Under the pieces are notes generated by a model. That model saw only the letters and a list, made by a program, of their open reading frames with translations. It had not been told where the DNA came from and did no database searches. Position numbers and translations under genes: made by a program. DNA of 64,000 bases from assembly GCF_021044825.1 (NCBI RefSeq), contig NZ_JAJNOC010000001.1, positions 248,001 to 312,000 of the forward strand, in the 5' to 3' direction. Shown in pieces: positions 55,278 through 64,000 of this stretch. Position 1 is the first letter of the stretch; every line of letters starts with the position of its first letter. The DNA comes from Massilia phyllostachyos (GTDB taxonomy: Bacteria; Pseudomonadota; Gammaproteobacteria; Burkholderiales; Burkholderiaceae_D).

Positions 55278-56471
55278 ATGAGTAATTCGTTTCTCCCAAC
55301 CGCGCTCGGTAAGGGCGCGTCCGCCGTCCTCGGCGTGATGGGCGGCGGCCAGCTGGGCCGCATGTTCGCGCACGCCGCCCAGGCCATGGGCTACCAGGTG
55401 GCGGTGCTCGAACCGAGCAAGGTCAGCCCGGCAGGGCAGGTCGCCGAGCGCCTGATCTCGAAGGCCTACACCGATCCCGACGGCCTGGCCGAACTGGCGC
55501 GGCAATGCGTCGCGGTGACCACCGAATTCGAGAACGTCCCCGCCGACAGCATGGCCTGGCTGGGCGAGCGCACCTTCGTGGCGCCGAGCGCATCGTGCGT
55601 GTCGATCGCCCAGGACCGCATCGCGGAGAAGCGCTTCTTCGTCGACTGCGCGCCGGCATCAAGCGTGATGCCGGCGCCGCACAAGACCATCGCTTCGCAT
55701 GCCGACATCGACGCCATCGGCGACGATCTGCTGCCGGGCATCCTCAAGACCGTGCGCATGGGATACGACGGCAAGGGCCAGGTGCGCGTGCGTTCGCGCG
55801 AGGACGTGCGCGCCGCCTTCGATGCGATGGACGGCGTGACCTGCCTGCTCGAAAAAATGCTGCCGCTGGCCTACGAAGTCTCGGTGCTGACCGCGCGCGG
55901 CGCCGATGGCGCGTCGGTGGTCTACCCGATCGCCGAGAACGTGCACCGCGACGGCATCCTGTTCACGACCACCGTGCCGGGCCCGAACGTGTCCGACGCC
56001 TGCGCGAAGCAGGCCCAGGATGCGGCGCGCGCCATCGTCGCCCAGCTGGGCTACGTCGGCGTGCTGTGCATCGAGTTCTTCGTGCTGGAAAACGGCACGC
56101 TGGTGGTCAACGAGATGGCGCCGCGTCCGCACAACAGCGGCCATTACACGATCGATGCCTGCGTGACGAGCCAGTTCGCGCAGCAGGTGCGCGCGATGGC
56201 GCGCCTGCCGCTGGGCGACGTGCGCCAGCATTCTCCCGCCGTCATGCTGAACATCCTCGGCGACGTCTGGTTCGAGGGCGACTCCGACACCCCGCGCGAA
56301 CCGGCCTGGGACCGCGTGCTGGCGCTGCCGGGCGCGAACCTGCACCTGTACGGCAAGGACGATCCGCGCCGCGCACGCAAGATGGGCCACGTCACCTTCG
56401 TCGCGCCGACCTTGGCGGAAGCACAGGCCAGCCTGCGCGCAGCCTGCGACATCCTGGGGATCCCAGCGTGA
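55278..56471 (+). CDS. purK: N5-carboxyaminoimidazole ribonucleotide synthase
   Basis: A 397-residue ATP-grasp PurK: the ATP- and AIR-binding parts [82 protein letters not shown] and the C-terminal [18 protein letters not shown] are all present. Its TGA overlaps the ATG of the next gene by one base. Confidence 0.98.
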   Translation: MSNSFLPTALGKGASAVLGVMGGGQLGRMFAHAAQAMGYQVAVLEPSKVSPAGQVAERLISKAYTDPDGLAELARQCVAVTTEFENVPADSMAWLGERTFVAPSASCVSIAQDRIAEKRFFVDCAPASSVMPAPHKTIASHADIDAIGDDLLPGILKTVRMGYDGKGQVRVRSREDVRAAFDAMDGVTCLLEKMLPLAYEVSVLTARGADGASVVYPIAENVHRDGILFTTTVPGPNVSDACAKQAQDAARAIVAQLGYVGVLCIEFFVLENGTLVVNEMAPRPHNSGHYTIDACVTSQFAQQVRAMARLPLGDVRQHSPAVMLNILGDVWFEGDSDTPREPAWDRVLALPGANLHLYGKDDPRRARKMGHVTFVAPTLAEAQASLRAACDILGIPA

Positions 56472-57496
56472 TGGAGGGGCTGGACCAGGCGGCCATCGAC
56501 GCCGCCGCGCGCGCACTGGAAAGCGGCCAGCTGGTCGCCTTCCCGACCGAGACCGTCTACGGCCTCGGCGCCGACGCCGAGAACCCGCAGGCCGTGGCGG
56601 CCATCTACGCCGCCAAGGGCCGCCCGCAGGACCACCCGGTGATCGTGCACCTGGCGCCAGATGCGCCGCTCGACTACTGGGCCGCCGGGATCCCGGCCGA
56701 AGCCCATGCGCTGGCCGATGCCTTCTGGCCCGGCCCGCTGACCATGATCCTGAAACGCGCCGCGAACATCCCGGACGCCGTCAGCGGCGGCCAGGACACG
56801 GTCGGCCTGCGCTGCCCCTCGCACCCGGTCGCGATCGCGCTGCTGCGCGCCTTCAAGGGAGGCCGTGGCGGCGTCGCGGCGCCCTCGGCCAACAAGTTCG
56901 GCGCCGTCAGCCCGACCCTGGCCCAGCACGTGCGCGACGAGTTCGGCGCGGACGGCTCGGTCGCCATGGTGCTCGACGGCGGCGCCTCGCAAGTCGGCAT
57001 CGAATCGACCATCGTCGACCTGTCGCGCCTGGCCACCCACGGCCCGGTGCTGCTGCGTCCCGGCCACATCAGCGCCGAGGCGATCGCCGCGGTGATCGAC
57101 CAGCTCCCGAACGCGCCTGACGCTGCCGCCCCGCGCGCCTCCGGCACCCTCGAATCGCACTACGCGCCGCACACGCCGGTGGCGATGCAGGACAGCGCCC
57201 AGCTGCGCCAGACCGTGGCCGGGCTGGCGGCAAAGGGCCGAAAGGTCGCGCTGATCCACTACACCGACCTGCCGCCGACCCACGCCGCCCAGCGCCTGCC
57301 GGCCACCCCCGACGGCTTCGCCCACGCCCTCTACGCGGCGCTGCGCGCGATGGACGGGCAGGGCGCCGACGTGATCCTGGTCGAGGCGCCGCCGCAGGGT
57401 GGCGACTGGCTCGGCGTCAACGACCGCCTGCGCCGCGCCGCCCACGGCTCGACCGGCATCGTCCACGGCCTGCTCAACGGCCAGGTCGACGCCTGA
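56471..57496 (+). CDS. L-threonylcarbamoyladenylate synthase (Sua5 type)
   Basis: A 341-residue Sua5-type enzyme that makes the threonylcarbamoyl-AMP used for t6A37 in ANN-decoding tRNAs. The YrdC domain has VAFPTETVYGLGADA, KGRPQDHPVIVH, FWPGPLTMILKR, SANKFGAVSPT and ESTIVDLS; a Sua5 C-terminal domain follows (AAPRASGTLESHYAPHTPV). It is coupled to purK (TGATG). Named TsaC2/Sua5 depending on convention. Confidence 0.94.
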   Translation: MEGLDQAAIDAAARALESGQLVAFPTETVYGLGADAENPQAVAAIYAAKGRPQDHPVIVHLAPDAPLDYWAAGIPAEAHALADAFWPGPLTMILKRAANIPDAVSGGQDTVGLRCPSHPVAIALLRAFKGGRGGVAAPSANKFGAVSPTLAQHVRDEFGADGSVAMVLDGGASQVGIESTIVDLSRLATHGPVLLRPGHISAEAIAAVIDQLPNAPDAAAPRASGTLESHYAPHTPVAMQDSAQLRQTVAGLAAKGRKVALIHYTDLPPTHAAQRLPATPDGFAHALYAALRAMDGQGADVILVEAPPQGGDWLGVNDRLRRAAHGSTGIVHGLLNGQVDA

Positions 57497-57505
57497 GCCG
57501 ATATT

Positions 57506-57535
57506 GCAGGAAGCCCGTCTTTACGGGCTTCCTGC
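57506..57535 (+). terminator. Perfect 13-bp hairpin after the Sua5-type gene
   Basis: GCAGGAAGCCCGT (57506-57518), loop CTTT, ACGGGCTTCCTGC (57523-57535). The tail GGTGTTTCCTT is only weakly T-rich, but the position 10 bp past the stop and the stem strength support termination of the purCEK transcript. Confidence 0.8.
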
Positions 57536-57739
57536 GGTGTTTCCTTACAAATTCATGCTACTGCCGCGCTCGCGAGCAGCGCTATAATCCCTTCCCCCGA
57601 GGCATTGCTTGCTTGTCAGCCAAAACTGACGCCCCAGCAACTGTTTCGCTATACAAGCAACATGAACACTGGCATATTAATGAGATACGAATAGCACGGC
57701 CGTTCGTTTCAGAATAAATCGACTCTTTTAGGAGACACA

Positions 57740-59110
57740 ATGCGTCATACCAAACTCGCGCTCGCCGTTCTGACGGCGGCCGTGCTGACTGCGTGCGGCG
57801 GTAGCAGCCCGGCAGGCGGCGACCAAACGCAAAAGCTTACCTTCACCCAGCAGGTGTCCTTCGGCGACAGCCTGTCCGACGTCGGCACCTACGCGGTCGG
57901 CGCGGTCAAGACCCTTGGTGGCGGCAAGTTCACCATCAACGGTGACGGCACCGCGAAGAATCCTGAACTGAACGGCAAGATCTGGGTCGAATTCATGGCC
58001 GCCGAGCTGAAGCTGCCGGCCCCGTGCCCGGCCCAGACCGGCCTGCTCGGCAATGCCGCCCAGGGCTTCTCGGTCCCGGTGGTGCAGAACCTGAACTGCT
58101 TCAACTACGCCCAGGGCGGCTCGCGCGTGACCAACCCGATCGGTCCGGGCAATCCGTTCACCGGCTCGCCGATCGGCGAAACCACCGTGCCGCTGGTGAC
58201 CCAGGTCGCCAACCACCTGGCCCGCACCGGCAACAAGTTCAGCGGCACCGAACTGGTGACCCTGCTGTCGGGCGGTAACGACGTCCTGATGCAGCTGAAC
58301 GCACTGCAGACCGGCGCCACCGCCGCCGGCAGCGCCGCCGGCGCCCAGACCTTCGCCACCTCGCTGACCGCCCAGCTGGCCGCCGGCGCGACCAACCCGC
58401 AGACCGCCGCCCAGGCGATCGGCGCGGCCATCCAGGCCGAGAGCGCACGCGCAGGCAGCACCACCCAGACCATCGTCGCCGCCGCCGTCGGCGCCGCCGC
58501 GCGCCAGCCGGGCAATGCCGCCGTGGCGCAAGCCAGCGTGTACACCCCGATGGTCGCCAAGGCGCAAACGGATGCGACCGCCGCCGGCGCCAAGGCCGGC
58601 GCCGACTACGCCACCGCCAACGGTCCGAAGCTGGTCCAGGAACTGGCCCTGGCGGGCTCGCAGATGGCGACCGTCGTGAAGAACGAAGTCCTGGCCAAGG
58701 GCGCGAAGTACGTGATCGTGGCCAACCTGCCGGACGTGGCCAGCACGCCGGCCTCGAAGACCAAGTCGGCCGACATCCAGACCCTGACCGCCGCCATGGT
58801 CAACGCCTTCAACACCGCGCTGAAGAACGGCCTCGGCGCCGATGATCCGCGCGTCCTGTACGTCGACCTGTACAGCGTCAGCAACGATCAGGTGAAGAAC
58901 CCGGCGCCGTACGGCCTGACCAACACCACGACCCCGGCCTGCGGCCCGAACCCGCTGGGCACCACCTCGCTGGTCTGCACCAACGCCAACACCATCGCGG
59001 GCGACGTCAGCCACTACATGTTCGCCGACGAGATCCATCCGACCCCGTTCGAGAACAACCTGATCGCCCGCTACGTCCTGAAGGACATGGCGATCAAGGG
59101 CTGGCTGTAA
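57740..59110 (+). CDS. GDSL/SGNH hydrolase lipoprotein with Ala/Gln-rich insertion
   Basis: A 456-residue predicted lipoprotein: signal peptide with lipobox LTAC at about residue 19, then block I FGDSLSDVG, a Gly block QGGSRVTNPIGPG, the Asn block LLSGGNDVL, and the catalytic ADEIHPT near the C-terminus. The middle (about residues 185-300) is an Ala/Gln/Thr-rich, probably helical stretch (AGSAAGAQTFATSLTAQLAA onward) not typical of short GDSL enzymes. Probably an outer-membrane-anchored esterase or lipase-like enzyme. The 243-bp upstream gap has no further gene. OmpW-like gene follows after 55 bp. Confidence 0.88.
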   Translation: MRHTKLALAVLTAAVLTACGGSSPAGGDQTQKLTFTQQVSFGDSLSDVGTYAVGAVKTLGGGKFTINGDGTAKNPELNGKIWVEFMAAELKLPAPCPAQTGLLGNAAQGFSVPVVQNLNCFNYAQGGSRVTNPIGPGNPFTGSPIGETTVPLVTQVANHLARTGNKFSGTELVTLLSGGNDVLMQLNALQTGATAAGSAAGAQTFATSLTAQLAAGATNPQTAAQAIGAAIQAESARAGSTTQTIVAAAVGAAARQPGNAAVAQASVYTPMVAKAQTDATAAGAKAGADYATANGPKLVQELALAGSQMATVVKNEVLAKGAKYVIVANLPDVASTPASKTKSADIQTLTAAMVNAFNTALKNGLGADDPRVLYVDLYSVSNDQVKNPAPYGLTNTTTPACGPNPLGTTSLVCTNANTIAGDVSHYMFADEIHPTPFENNLIARYVLKDMAIKGWL

Positions 59111-59165
59111 GCGCGCCACAGGCCCGCCCGGGGAGGGCGGGCCTCCATGACAATCAGGAGAAAAA

Positions 59166-59837
59166 ATGAAAGCAATCGTCAAAGTCCTGGCCATGGCCGC
59201 AGCGCTGGCATGCGCCTCGACCGCTTCGGCCCAGTCGGCCGGCCAGTTCACCGCCAAGTTCGGCCTCAACCAGCTGACCCCGAAGGTCGAAAGCGGCGAC
59301 ATCAGCGCCCCGGCCCTGCCGGGCACCAAGGCCGACGTCGGCAGCGACATCCAGCCGGTGCTGATCTTCGCCTACGGCATCACCGACAACATCTCGCTCG
59401 AAGCGGCGCTGGGCACCCCGTACAAGCACAAGATCTACGGCGCCGGCGCGATCCAGGGCACCGGTGAGCTGGGCACGGTCGAGGCGCTGCCGCCGACCCT
59501 GTTCGCCCAGTACCGCTTTGGCGCCCCGACCGCGGCCTTCCGTCCCTTCGTCGGCATCGGCGCGACCTATGCCTACTTCATGAAGGAACGCGGCTCGGCC
59601 AGGATGACCGCGATCACCAACCCGGGCAGCGGCGTGCCGACCACCTTCAGCATCGACAACAAGTTCACCTACACCGCGCAAGCCGGCGTGGCCGTGAACT
59701 TCAACGAGAAGTGGTTCGCCGACGTGACCGTCAACAAGAGCCGCCTGCGCACCGACGTGCACTTCTCGACCGGCCAGACCCAGCACATGAAGCTGGATCC
59801 GGTGGCGGTGGTGCTGGCTGTGGGCTACAAGTTCTGA
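59166..59837 (+). CDS. OmpW family outer membrane protein
   Basis: A 223-residue eight-stranded beta-barrel protein with a signal peptide (MKAIVKVLAMAAALACASTA, cut near SAQ). OmpW features include VLIFAYGITDNISLEAALGTPYKHKI, PPTLFAQYRFG, RPFVGIGATYAYF, and the C-terminal strand ending in VLAVGYKF with terminal Phe needed for BAM recognition. OmpW forms a narrow hydrophobic channel. It may be co-transcribed with the GDSL lipoprotein and ends before a terminator. Confidence 0.95.
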   Translation: MKAIVKVLAMAAALACASTASAQSAGQFTAKFGLNQLTPKVESGDISAPALPGTKADVGSDIQPVLIFAYGITDNISLEAALGTPYKHKIYGAGAIQGTGELGTVEALPPTLFAQYRFGAPTAAFRPFVGIGATYAYFMKERGSARMTAITNPGSGVPTTFSIDNKFTYTAQAGVAVNFNEKWFADVTVNKSRLRTDVHFSTGQTQHMKLDPVAVVLAVGYKF

Positions 59838-59855
59838 GAAGCGTTTCGCTTCCCC

Positions 59856-59883
59856 AAAAGGCCCGCCGTGTGCGGGCCTTTTT
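59856..59883 (+). terminator. Rho-independent terminator after the OmpW-like gene
   Basis: AAAGGCCCGC (59857-59866), 5-nt loop CGTGT, GCGGGCCTTT (59872-59881) and a short T-tail to 59883. It lies about 20 bp past the stop. Confidence 0.92.
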
Positions 59884-59991
59884 CGTAGGGTGGGCGGTCC
59901 TCCGCCCACGCGTTCAACGCACGGTCGAAAGCCACGGAGCGGGCCCGGATACGTGATTTGAACGCGTGGGCGGAACCTGCCCACCCTACGA
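59884..59991. repeat. Two inverted copies of the GTAGGGTGGGCGG repeat
   Basis: CGTAGGGTGGGCGG-TCCT-CCGCCCACGCGTTCAA (59884-59917) and its reverse-complement form TTTGAACGCGTGGGCGG...TGCCCACCCTACGA (59957-59991) flank 39 bp of unique sequence. Each copy is itself palindromic. The pair fills most of the 242-bp gap before the MFS gene. Confidence 0.8.
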
Positions 59992-60079
59992 TTTTCGAAA
60001 GCAGTCTTGCGCGGCGCGCTGTGAATGGATGGGTGCGAGAGACCTACAATTCTCCCAACCCACCCGCAAAGGAAATGAT

Positions 60080-61291
60080 ATGAACCATTCCACCGCCCCC
60101 GACATCTCACCCGGCATGGTGCGCCTGCTGGCCATCTCCGCCGGCGTCATCGTCGCCAACCTCTATTATTCGCAAACCCTGGTTGGCCCGATCAGCGCCG
60201 CCACCGGCCTGTCGCCCGAAGCCGCCGGCCTGATCGTGACGCTGACCCAGATCGGCTACGCCATCGGCCTGCTGTTCATCGTGCCGCTCGGCGACCTGCT
60301 GGAGAACCGCCGGCTGGTGTTCGCAGCCTTGCTGGCCACCAGCGTCGCCCTGGCCCTGGCGGCCTTCAGCAGCAGCGCCTGGATGTTCCTGGCCGCCTCG
60401 CTCGGCATCGGCCTCGGCTCGGTGGCGGCGCAGGTGCTGGTGCCGTTCGCCGCCCACCTGTCGCGCGAAGAGACGCGCGGCTACAACGTGGGCAAGGTGG
60501 TCAGCGGTCTGCTGCTGGGGATCATGGTGGCGCGTCCCGCCGCCAGCCTGATCGCCGACCATGGCGGCTGGCACCTGGTGTTCGGCGGCGCCTCGGTCGC
60601 GATCCTGGTGCTGGCCTTCGTCCTGCGCCGCAAGCTGCCCGAGCGCGTGCCGGCGCACCAGCTGGGCTACGGCCGCCTGATCGGCTCCCTGTGGACGCTG
60701 TTCGCGACCACCCCGGTGCTGCGCCGCCGCGCCGCCTACCAGGCCGGCCTGTTCGGTTCGTTCAGCCTGTTCTGGACCGTGACGCCGCTGGTGCTGTCGG
60801 GCCCGCAGTTCCACCTGTCGCAGACCGGGATCGCGATTTTCGCCCTGGTCGGCATGGCCGGCGCGATCGCCTCGCCGGTGGCGGGACGGCTGGCGGACCA
60901 GGGCCACACCCTGATGGCCACCGCGATCGCGCTGGCGCTGGCCGTGATCGGCTTCGCGCTGCCCCTGATCGAGCCGGCTTCGCGCGGGCTCGGCATCGGC
61001 ATCCTGGTCGTCGCCTCGATCGTGCTGGACATGGCAGTGGCGGCCAACCTGGTGCTCGGCCAGCGCGCCATCTTCACGCTCGGCGCGGAAGTGCGCAGCC
61101 GCCTGAACGGCATCTACTTCGCGCTGATCTTCAGCGGCGGCGCACTGGGTTCGGCGCTGGGCGCCTGGGTCTACGCCCACCACGGCTGGCACGGCGCCCT
61201 GCTGGCTGGCATGGCTTTCCCGGCGCTGGCCCTGGTCTACTGGTTCACCGAGCTGGCCGGCCGCCCGGCGCTCTCCGGCAAGCCAGTCTGA
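60080..61291 (+). CDS. MFS transporter
   Basis: A 403-residue major facilitator with 12 predicted helices, starting LLAISAGVIVANLYYSQTLVGP and carrying the loop motif GDLLENRRLVF. The N-terminal ANLYYSQPL-type motif is shared by a proteobacterial sugar/drug efflux branch. AAAGGAAATGAT precedes ATG 60080. It converges on a LysR-type gene whose stop is 1 bp away. Substrate unknown. Confidence 0.92.
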   Translation: MNHSTAPDISPGMVRLLAISAGVIVANLYYSQTLVGPISAATGLSPEAAGLIVTLTQIGYAIGLLFIVPLGDLLENRRLVFAALLATSVALALAAFSSSAWMFLAASLGIGLGSVAAQVLVPFAAHLSREETRGYNVGKVVSGLLLGIMVARPAASLIADHGGWHLVFGGASVAILVLAFVLRRKLPERVPAHQLGYGRLIGSLWTLFATTPVLRRRAAYQAGLFGSFSLFWTVTPLVLSGPQFHLSQTGIAIFALVGMAGAIASPVAGRLADQGHTLMATAIALALAVIGFALPLIEPASRGLGIGILVVASIVLDMAVAANLVLGQRAIFTLGAEVRSRLNGIYFALIFSGGALGSALGAWVYAHHGWHGALLAGMAFPALALVYWFTELAGRPALSGKPV

Positions 61292-61292
61292 A

Positions 61293-62222
61293 TCAGGCGT
61301 CCGGGATGCCGGCGCGGCCCAGGTGCTCCGCCAGCAGCTCGACGAAGGCGCGGATCTTTTGCGATCCGCGCCGGTTTTCCTGGTAGACGGCGTGCATCGC
61401 GACGTCCATCGGCCCCGGATTCACTTCGTACTCCTCCATCACCCGCACCAGCCGGCCGGCGCGCAGGTCGGCGTGCACCAGCCAGTGGGCCAGCATCGCC
61501 ACGCCGAGTCCCGCGACGGCGGCCTGGCGCAGCACGTCGGCGTTGTCGGCCTGGACCACGCCGCGGATCGGGATCTCTTCGACGACCGCATCGATGCCGT
61601 CGCGCTTGCGCAGGCGCCAGCTGCGGCGGTTGTCGGTAAAGCTGAACTGCAGGCAGTCGTGATCGGCCAGGTCCGCCGGCAGGCACGGCGCGCCGTGGCG
61701 TTTGAGGTAAGTGGGGCTGGCGCACAGCACGCGCTGGTGCGCGGCGAGGCGGCGCGCCACCAGCCGCGCTTCCGGATCGATGCCGCCCATGCGGATGGCG
61801 ACGTCGATCGATTCGTCGGCCAGGTTCACCACCTCGTTGCTCAGGCGCAGATCCAGCACCAGGCGCGGATGGCGCACCCGCAGGTCCGGCAGCATCGGCG
61901 CGATGTACAGCGAAGCGAAGGTGGGCGGCGCGGCCACGCGCAGCACGCCCTTGACCTCGTCCCCATGCTCGCTCACGGCATCGTCGGCGGCCTCCAGCTG
62001 GTCCAGGATGCGCAGCGCGTCGTCCAGGTAGCCGAGGCCCGCTTCGGTCAGCGTGACGCTGCGGGTCGAGCGGTTCAGCAGGGCCACGCCCAGGCGCGCT
62101 TCGAGCGCGTCGATCACGCGCGTGACCGAGGAAGTGGCGAGGCCGAGCTGGCGCGCGGCGCTGGAAAAGCCGCCGCTGGCGGCGACGGTGCAGAAGGTCT
62201 TGAGTTCGGCGAAGCGGTCCAT
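61293..62222 (-). CDS. LysR-family transcriptional regulator
   Basis: A 309-residue LTTR. N-terminal winged helix: FAELKTFCTVAASGGFSSAARQLG, SSVTRVIDALEARLGVALLNRSTRSV; C-terminal PBP-like domain with RVAAPPTFASLYIAPML, DVAIRMG and RVLCASPTYLKRHG. LysR members usually act on divergent genes, here the TolQ-like cluster 178 bp away, or it may act on the adjacent convergent MFS gene. Effector unknown. Confidence 0.95.
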   Translation of the reverse strand: MDRFAELKTFCTVAASGGFSSAARQLGLATSSVTRVIDALEARLGVALLNRSTRSVTLTEAGLGYLDDALRILDQLEAADDAVSEHGDEVKGVLRVAAPPTFASLYIAPMLPDLRVRHPRLVLDLRLSNEVVNLADESIDVAIRMGGIDPEARLVARRLAAHQRVLCASPTYLKRHGAPCLPADLADHDCLQFSFTDNRRSWRLRKRDGIDAVVEEIPIRGVVQADNADVLRQAAVAGLGVAMLAHWLVHADLRAGRLVRVMEEYEVNPGPMDVAMHAVYQENRRGSQKIRAFVELLAEHLGRAGIPDA

Positions 62223-62399
62223 GGAATCCTTGCGCGATGCGACCGGGTCATCATTTCACACGGCGCGCAGCGTGACAAGTCGGTCTGTCTTCTACCTACC
62301 ATGGGTAATATATATTCATTTGGAGAGATGCTGAAATTCTATTTAAAAGAACATTCAGCTGCTAGGATATGGAAACAATAATTTCCAATTCGAGGAGCG

Positions 62400-63125
62400 A
62401 TGTTGAAGAACCTTCTTGCCCTGACAGCCTTGCTGGGCGCTGCATCCAGCGCCCGCGCGGCGGACCTCAAGCTGATCGACCAGCTGCACGAGGGCGGCGC
62501 CGCGATCGTCGTCACGCTCGGCCTGTCGGTGCTGTTCGTCGCGGTCAGCATCGAGCGCCTGCTGCACCTGCGTGCACGCGCCGTGGCGCCCGCCGGCCTG
62601 GCCGACGAGGCGCGCGCCTTGTGGGACTCGCCCGATCCGGCCGCCCTGCACGCCGCGGCGCAGGAGAGCAACAGCACGCTGGGGCGCATCATCGCCTACC
62701 TGGCGGCGCATCGCGGCCAGCCCCATGCCTACGTCAGCAGCGGGGCCGGCGACATCGCCTCGCTGGAACTGCGCCATCACCAGCAGAAGTTCTATGCCCT
62801 GTCGATCGTCGCCACCGTGGCGCCCATCGTCGGCCTGCTCGGGACCGTGCTGGGCATGATCGACGCCTTCAATGTGATCGCCTACCAGGAGGGCATGGGC
62901 AATCCCGCGCTGCTGGCCGGCGGCATCTCGAAAGCCCTGATCAACACGGCGGCCGGCCTGGCCGTGGCGCTGCCGGCGCTCGGCATGCACCATTACTTCA
63001 AGCACCGCCTGGCGTTCTACAGCCTCACCCTCGAAAACCAGGTAAACGGTTTGCTGCGCGAGTGGTTCGCACCAAGCGCCGCAGCGGACAGCCCGAACCT
63101 GCACGTGGTGCACCATGCGCATTGA
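62400..63125 (+). CDS. MotA/TolQ/ExbB-family proton channel protein
   Basis: A 241-residue inner-membrane protein with three to four helices: an N-terminal segment resembling a signal/anchor (MLKNLLALTALLGAASSARA), LIDQLHEGGAAIVVTLGLSVLFVAVSIERLLHL, and the conserved core YALSIVATVAPIVGLLGTVLGMIDAF and GISKALINTAAGLAVALPAL. It forms the stator with the ExbD-like protein encoded 10 bp into its 3' end. The ATG at 62400 follows GAGGAG closely; TTG 62403 is an alternative. Confidence 0.93.
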   Translation: MLKNLLALTALLGAASSARAADLKLIDQLHEGGAAIVVTLGLSVLFVAVSIERLLHLRARAVAPAGLADEARALWDSPDPAALHAAAQESNSTLGRIIAYLAAHRGQPHAYVSSGAGDIASLELRHHQQKFYALSIVATVAPIVGLLGTVLGMIDAFNVIAYQEGMGNPALLAGGISKALINTAAGLAVALPALGMHHYFKHRLAFYSLTLENQVNGLLREWFAPSAAADSPNLHVVHHAH

Positions 63126-63534
63126 GCTGGGCGCGGACGAGCCGCCGGAAATCGGGCTGATCGCCCTGATCGACTGCATCTTCTTCCTGCTGATGTTCTT
63201 CATGATCGCGACCTCGTTCAAGCAGCCGGAAGCCGAACAGCAGATGGAGCTGCCGGTGGTGCTGCCGGCGGCCCAGATGAGCCTCGATCGCGCGAGCGCG
63301 GCGCCGGCGGCGCTGGCGATCGGCGTCGACAAGGAGGGCAAGCTCTACCTCGATGGGAAGAACGTCACGGTGCAGCAGCTGCACGACCGCCTGAAAGCGC
63401 AGGCGGCCGCCGATCCGGCGCGCCCGATCCGCATCGACGGCGACGAAATGGCGCGCTACCAGGACATCGTCCACGTCCTCGACCTGTGCCAGTTCGAGGG
63501 CTTCACCAGGATCGCGATGCACACGCGCCAATGA
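63115..63534 (+). CDS. ExbD/TolR-family protein
   Basis: A 139-residue protein with one N-terminal helix carrying the essential acidic residue (IGLIALIDCIFFLLMFFMIATSF, Asp about residue 19) and a periplasmic ExbD-like domain (LPAALAIGVDKEGKLYLDGKNVTVQQL). With the TolQ-like partner it would convert proton flow into motion of a periplasmic-spanning protein. Overlaps its neighbours by 11 bp and 4 bp. Confidence 0.93.
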   Translation: MRIELGADEPPEIGLIALIDCIFFLLMFFMIATSFKQPEAEQQMELPVVLPAAQMSLDRASAAPAALAIGVDKEGKLYLDGKNVTVQQLHDRLKAQAAADPARPIRIDGDEMARYQDIVHVLDLCQFEGFTRIAMHTRQ

Positions 63535-64000
63535 CGACCGGGTTCCAGATGCGTTCATCGCGCTGGTGCCTGGCTGTGTCGGTCGGGCTGCATGCGGCCC
63601 TGGCGGTGTGGCTCTACCATGCCGGCTACACGGCAGTCGTGCGGCGCCAGGATACGGATGTCGCCGCCAGCGTGCAGGCGACGGCGCGGGCCGGAACGCA
63701 GGCCCGGATGGCGCGGCGCATGGACGATCTCAAGAAGATCAAGGAACTGCTCAAGCAGTCCACCAACCGGACGCCGCAGCCGGCGCCGCCGGAGGCCACC
63801 GCAGAGACAGAGGCGGAACCCGAGCGGATGCTGGAGCAGGCGCACGAGCTGTCGCGCGCCATCGACGAACTTGGCCGCGAGCTGAAGGCCGAGGAACTGG
63901 CGCGTCTGACCGCCAGGACGAAGGAAGAGGCGCGTGCGGAAGTGGATGCGGAGGCGCCGGCCGATCCCCCGCCCGACCCTGCCGGCAGCACTGACCCGGC
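63531..64000 (+). CDS. Coiled-coil membrane-anchored protein of a TolQ/ExbD cluster (cut off by window end)
   Basis: An open frame from ATG 63531 (overlapping the ExbD-like stop) runs to the end of the window. The first 156 residues show a short cytosolic start (MTTGFQMRSSRWCLA), one helix (VSVGLHAALAVWLYHAGY), then charged, probably coiled-coil sequence (LKKIKELLKQS, LEQAHELSRAIDELGRELKAEELARL) and a Pro/Asp-rich segment. The topology suits a TonB/TolA-like energy-transducing partner of the stator, but no TonB C-terminal domain is visible in the part seen. Confidence 0.7.
   Translation, partial: MTTGFQMRSSRWCLAVSVGLHAALAVWLYHAGYTAVVRRQDTDVAASVQATARAGTQARMARRMDDLKKIKELLKQSTNRTPQPAPPEATAETEAEPERMLEQAHELSRAIDELGRELKAEELARLTARTKEEARAEVDAEAPADPPPDPAGSTDP

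Overview
The window is a contiguous piece of a high-GC betaproteobacterial chromosome, most likely an Oxalobacteraceae member of the Massilia/Telluria/Duganella type. This rests on gene order and protein resemblance (recA-recX-DUF2889-sucCD-pilA, pgk-pyk-fba-purCEK-tsaC, hda-HAD-pcnB-folK), on the DUF4347/DUF4214 giant secreted protein and on short palindromic intergenic repeats. No rRNA, tRNA, CRISPR, intact insertion sequence or prophage was found. Most of the window is ordinary core genome with accessory insertions.

Layout. 1-2.2 kb: an overlapping minus-strand operon of thermostable-hemolysin-family protein, adenylate-forming ligase and a cut-off TenA/heme-oxygenase-like gene. 2.2-3.9 kb: a glutathione transferase, soxR, and a SnoaL-like gene whose promoter carries a perfect SoxR box. 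4.0-5.7 kb: a hipBA toxin-antitoxin module behind four operators spaced exactly 26 bp apart. 5.8-9.3 kb: a LytS/LytR-type pair and a REC-REC-histidine kinase. 9.4-11.4 kb: DeoR regulator plus MFS exporter. 11.4-17.6 kb: minus-strand EgtB/SenA-like enzyme, thpR, panB, a DMT protein, folK, pcnB, HAD phosphatase and hda. 17.8-18.8 kb: purM.

19-32.9 kb is the main accessory block: an S9 peptidase, a sulfotransferase translationally coupled to a 2033-residue multi-Ig secreted protein, and convergent to it a four-gene overlapping operon that joins a TctDE-like two-component system to a DUF4212/VC_2705-type sodium symporter. 33-39 kb: LexA-controlled recA with recX, a repeat-bearing 0.8 kb gap, a DUF2889 gene, sucCD and a sigma-54-type pilA. 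39-49.6 kb: another S9 peptidase, a fasciclin protein divergent from a MerR regulator, a PilZ protein, a phasin-like small protein, moaC, an M48 protease, YheT-like hydrolase, a zinc-finger protein and azlCD. 49.7-57.5 kb: lower glycolysis and purine genes. 57.7-64 kb: a GDSL lipoprotein and OmpW-like protein, an MFS/LysR pair, and a TolQ/ExbD-like trio whose third gene runs off the end.

The observations most worth following up are the sulfotransferase/secreted-protein pair, the thermostable-hemolysin/ligase/TenA-like operon, the phased hip operators, the SoxR-box control of a SnoaL-like gene, the TctDE-symporter operon, and several repeat families in the gaps. No system was proved to be new; functional proposals are inferences from sequence and context.
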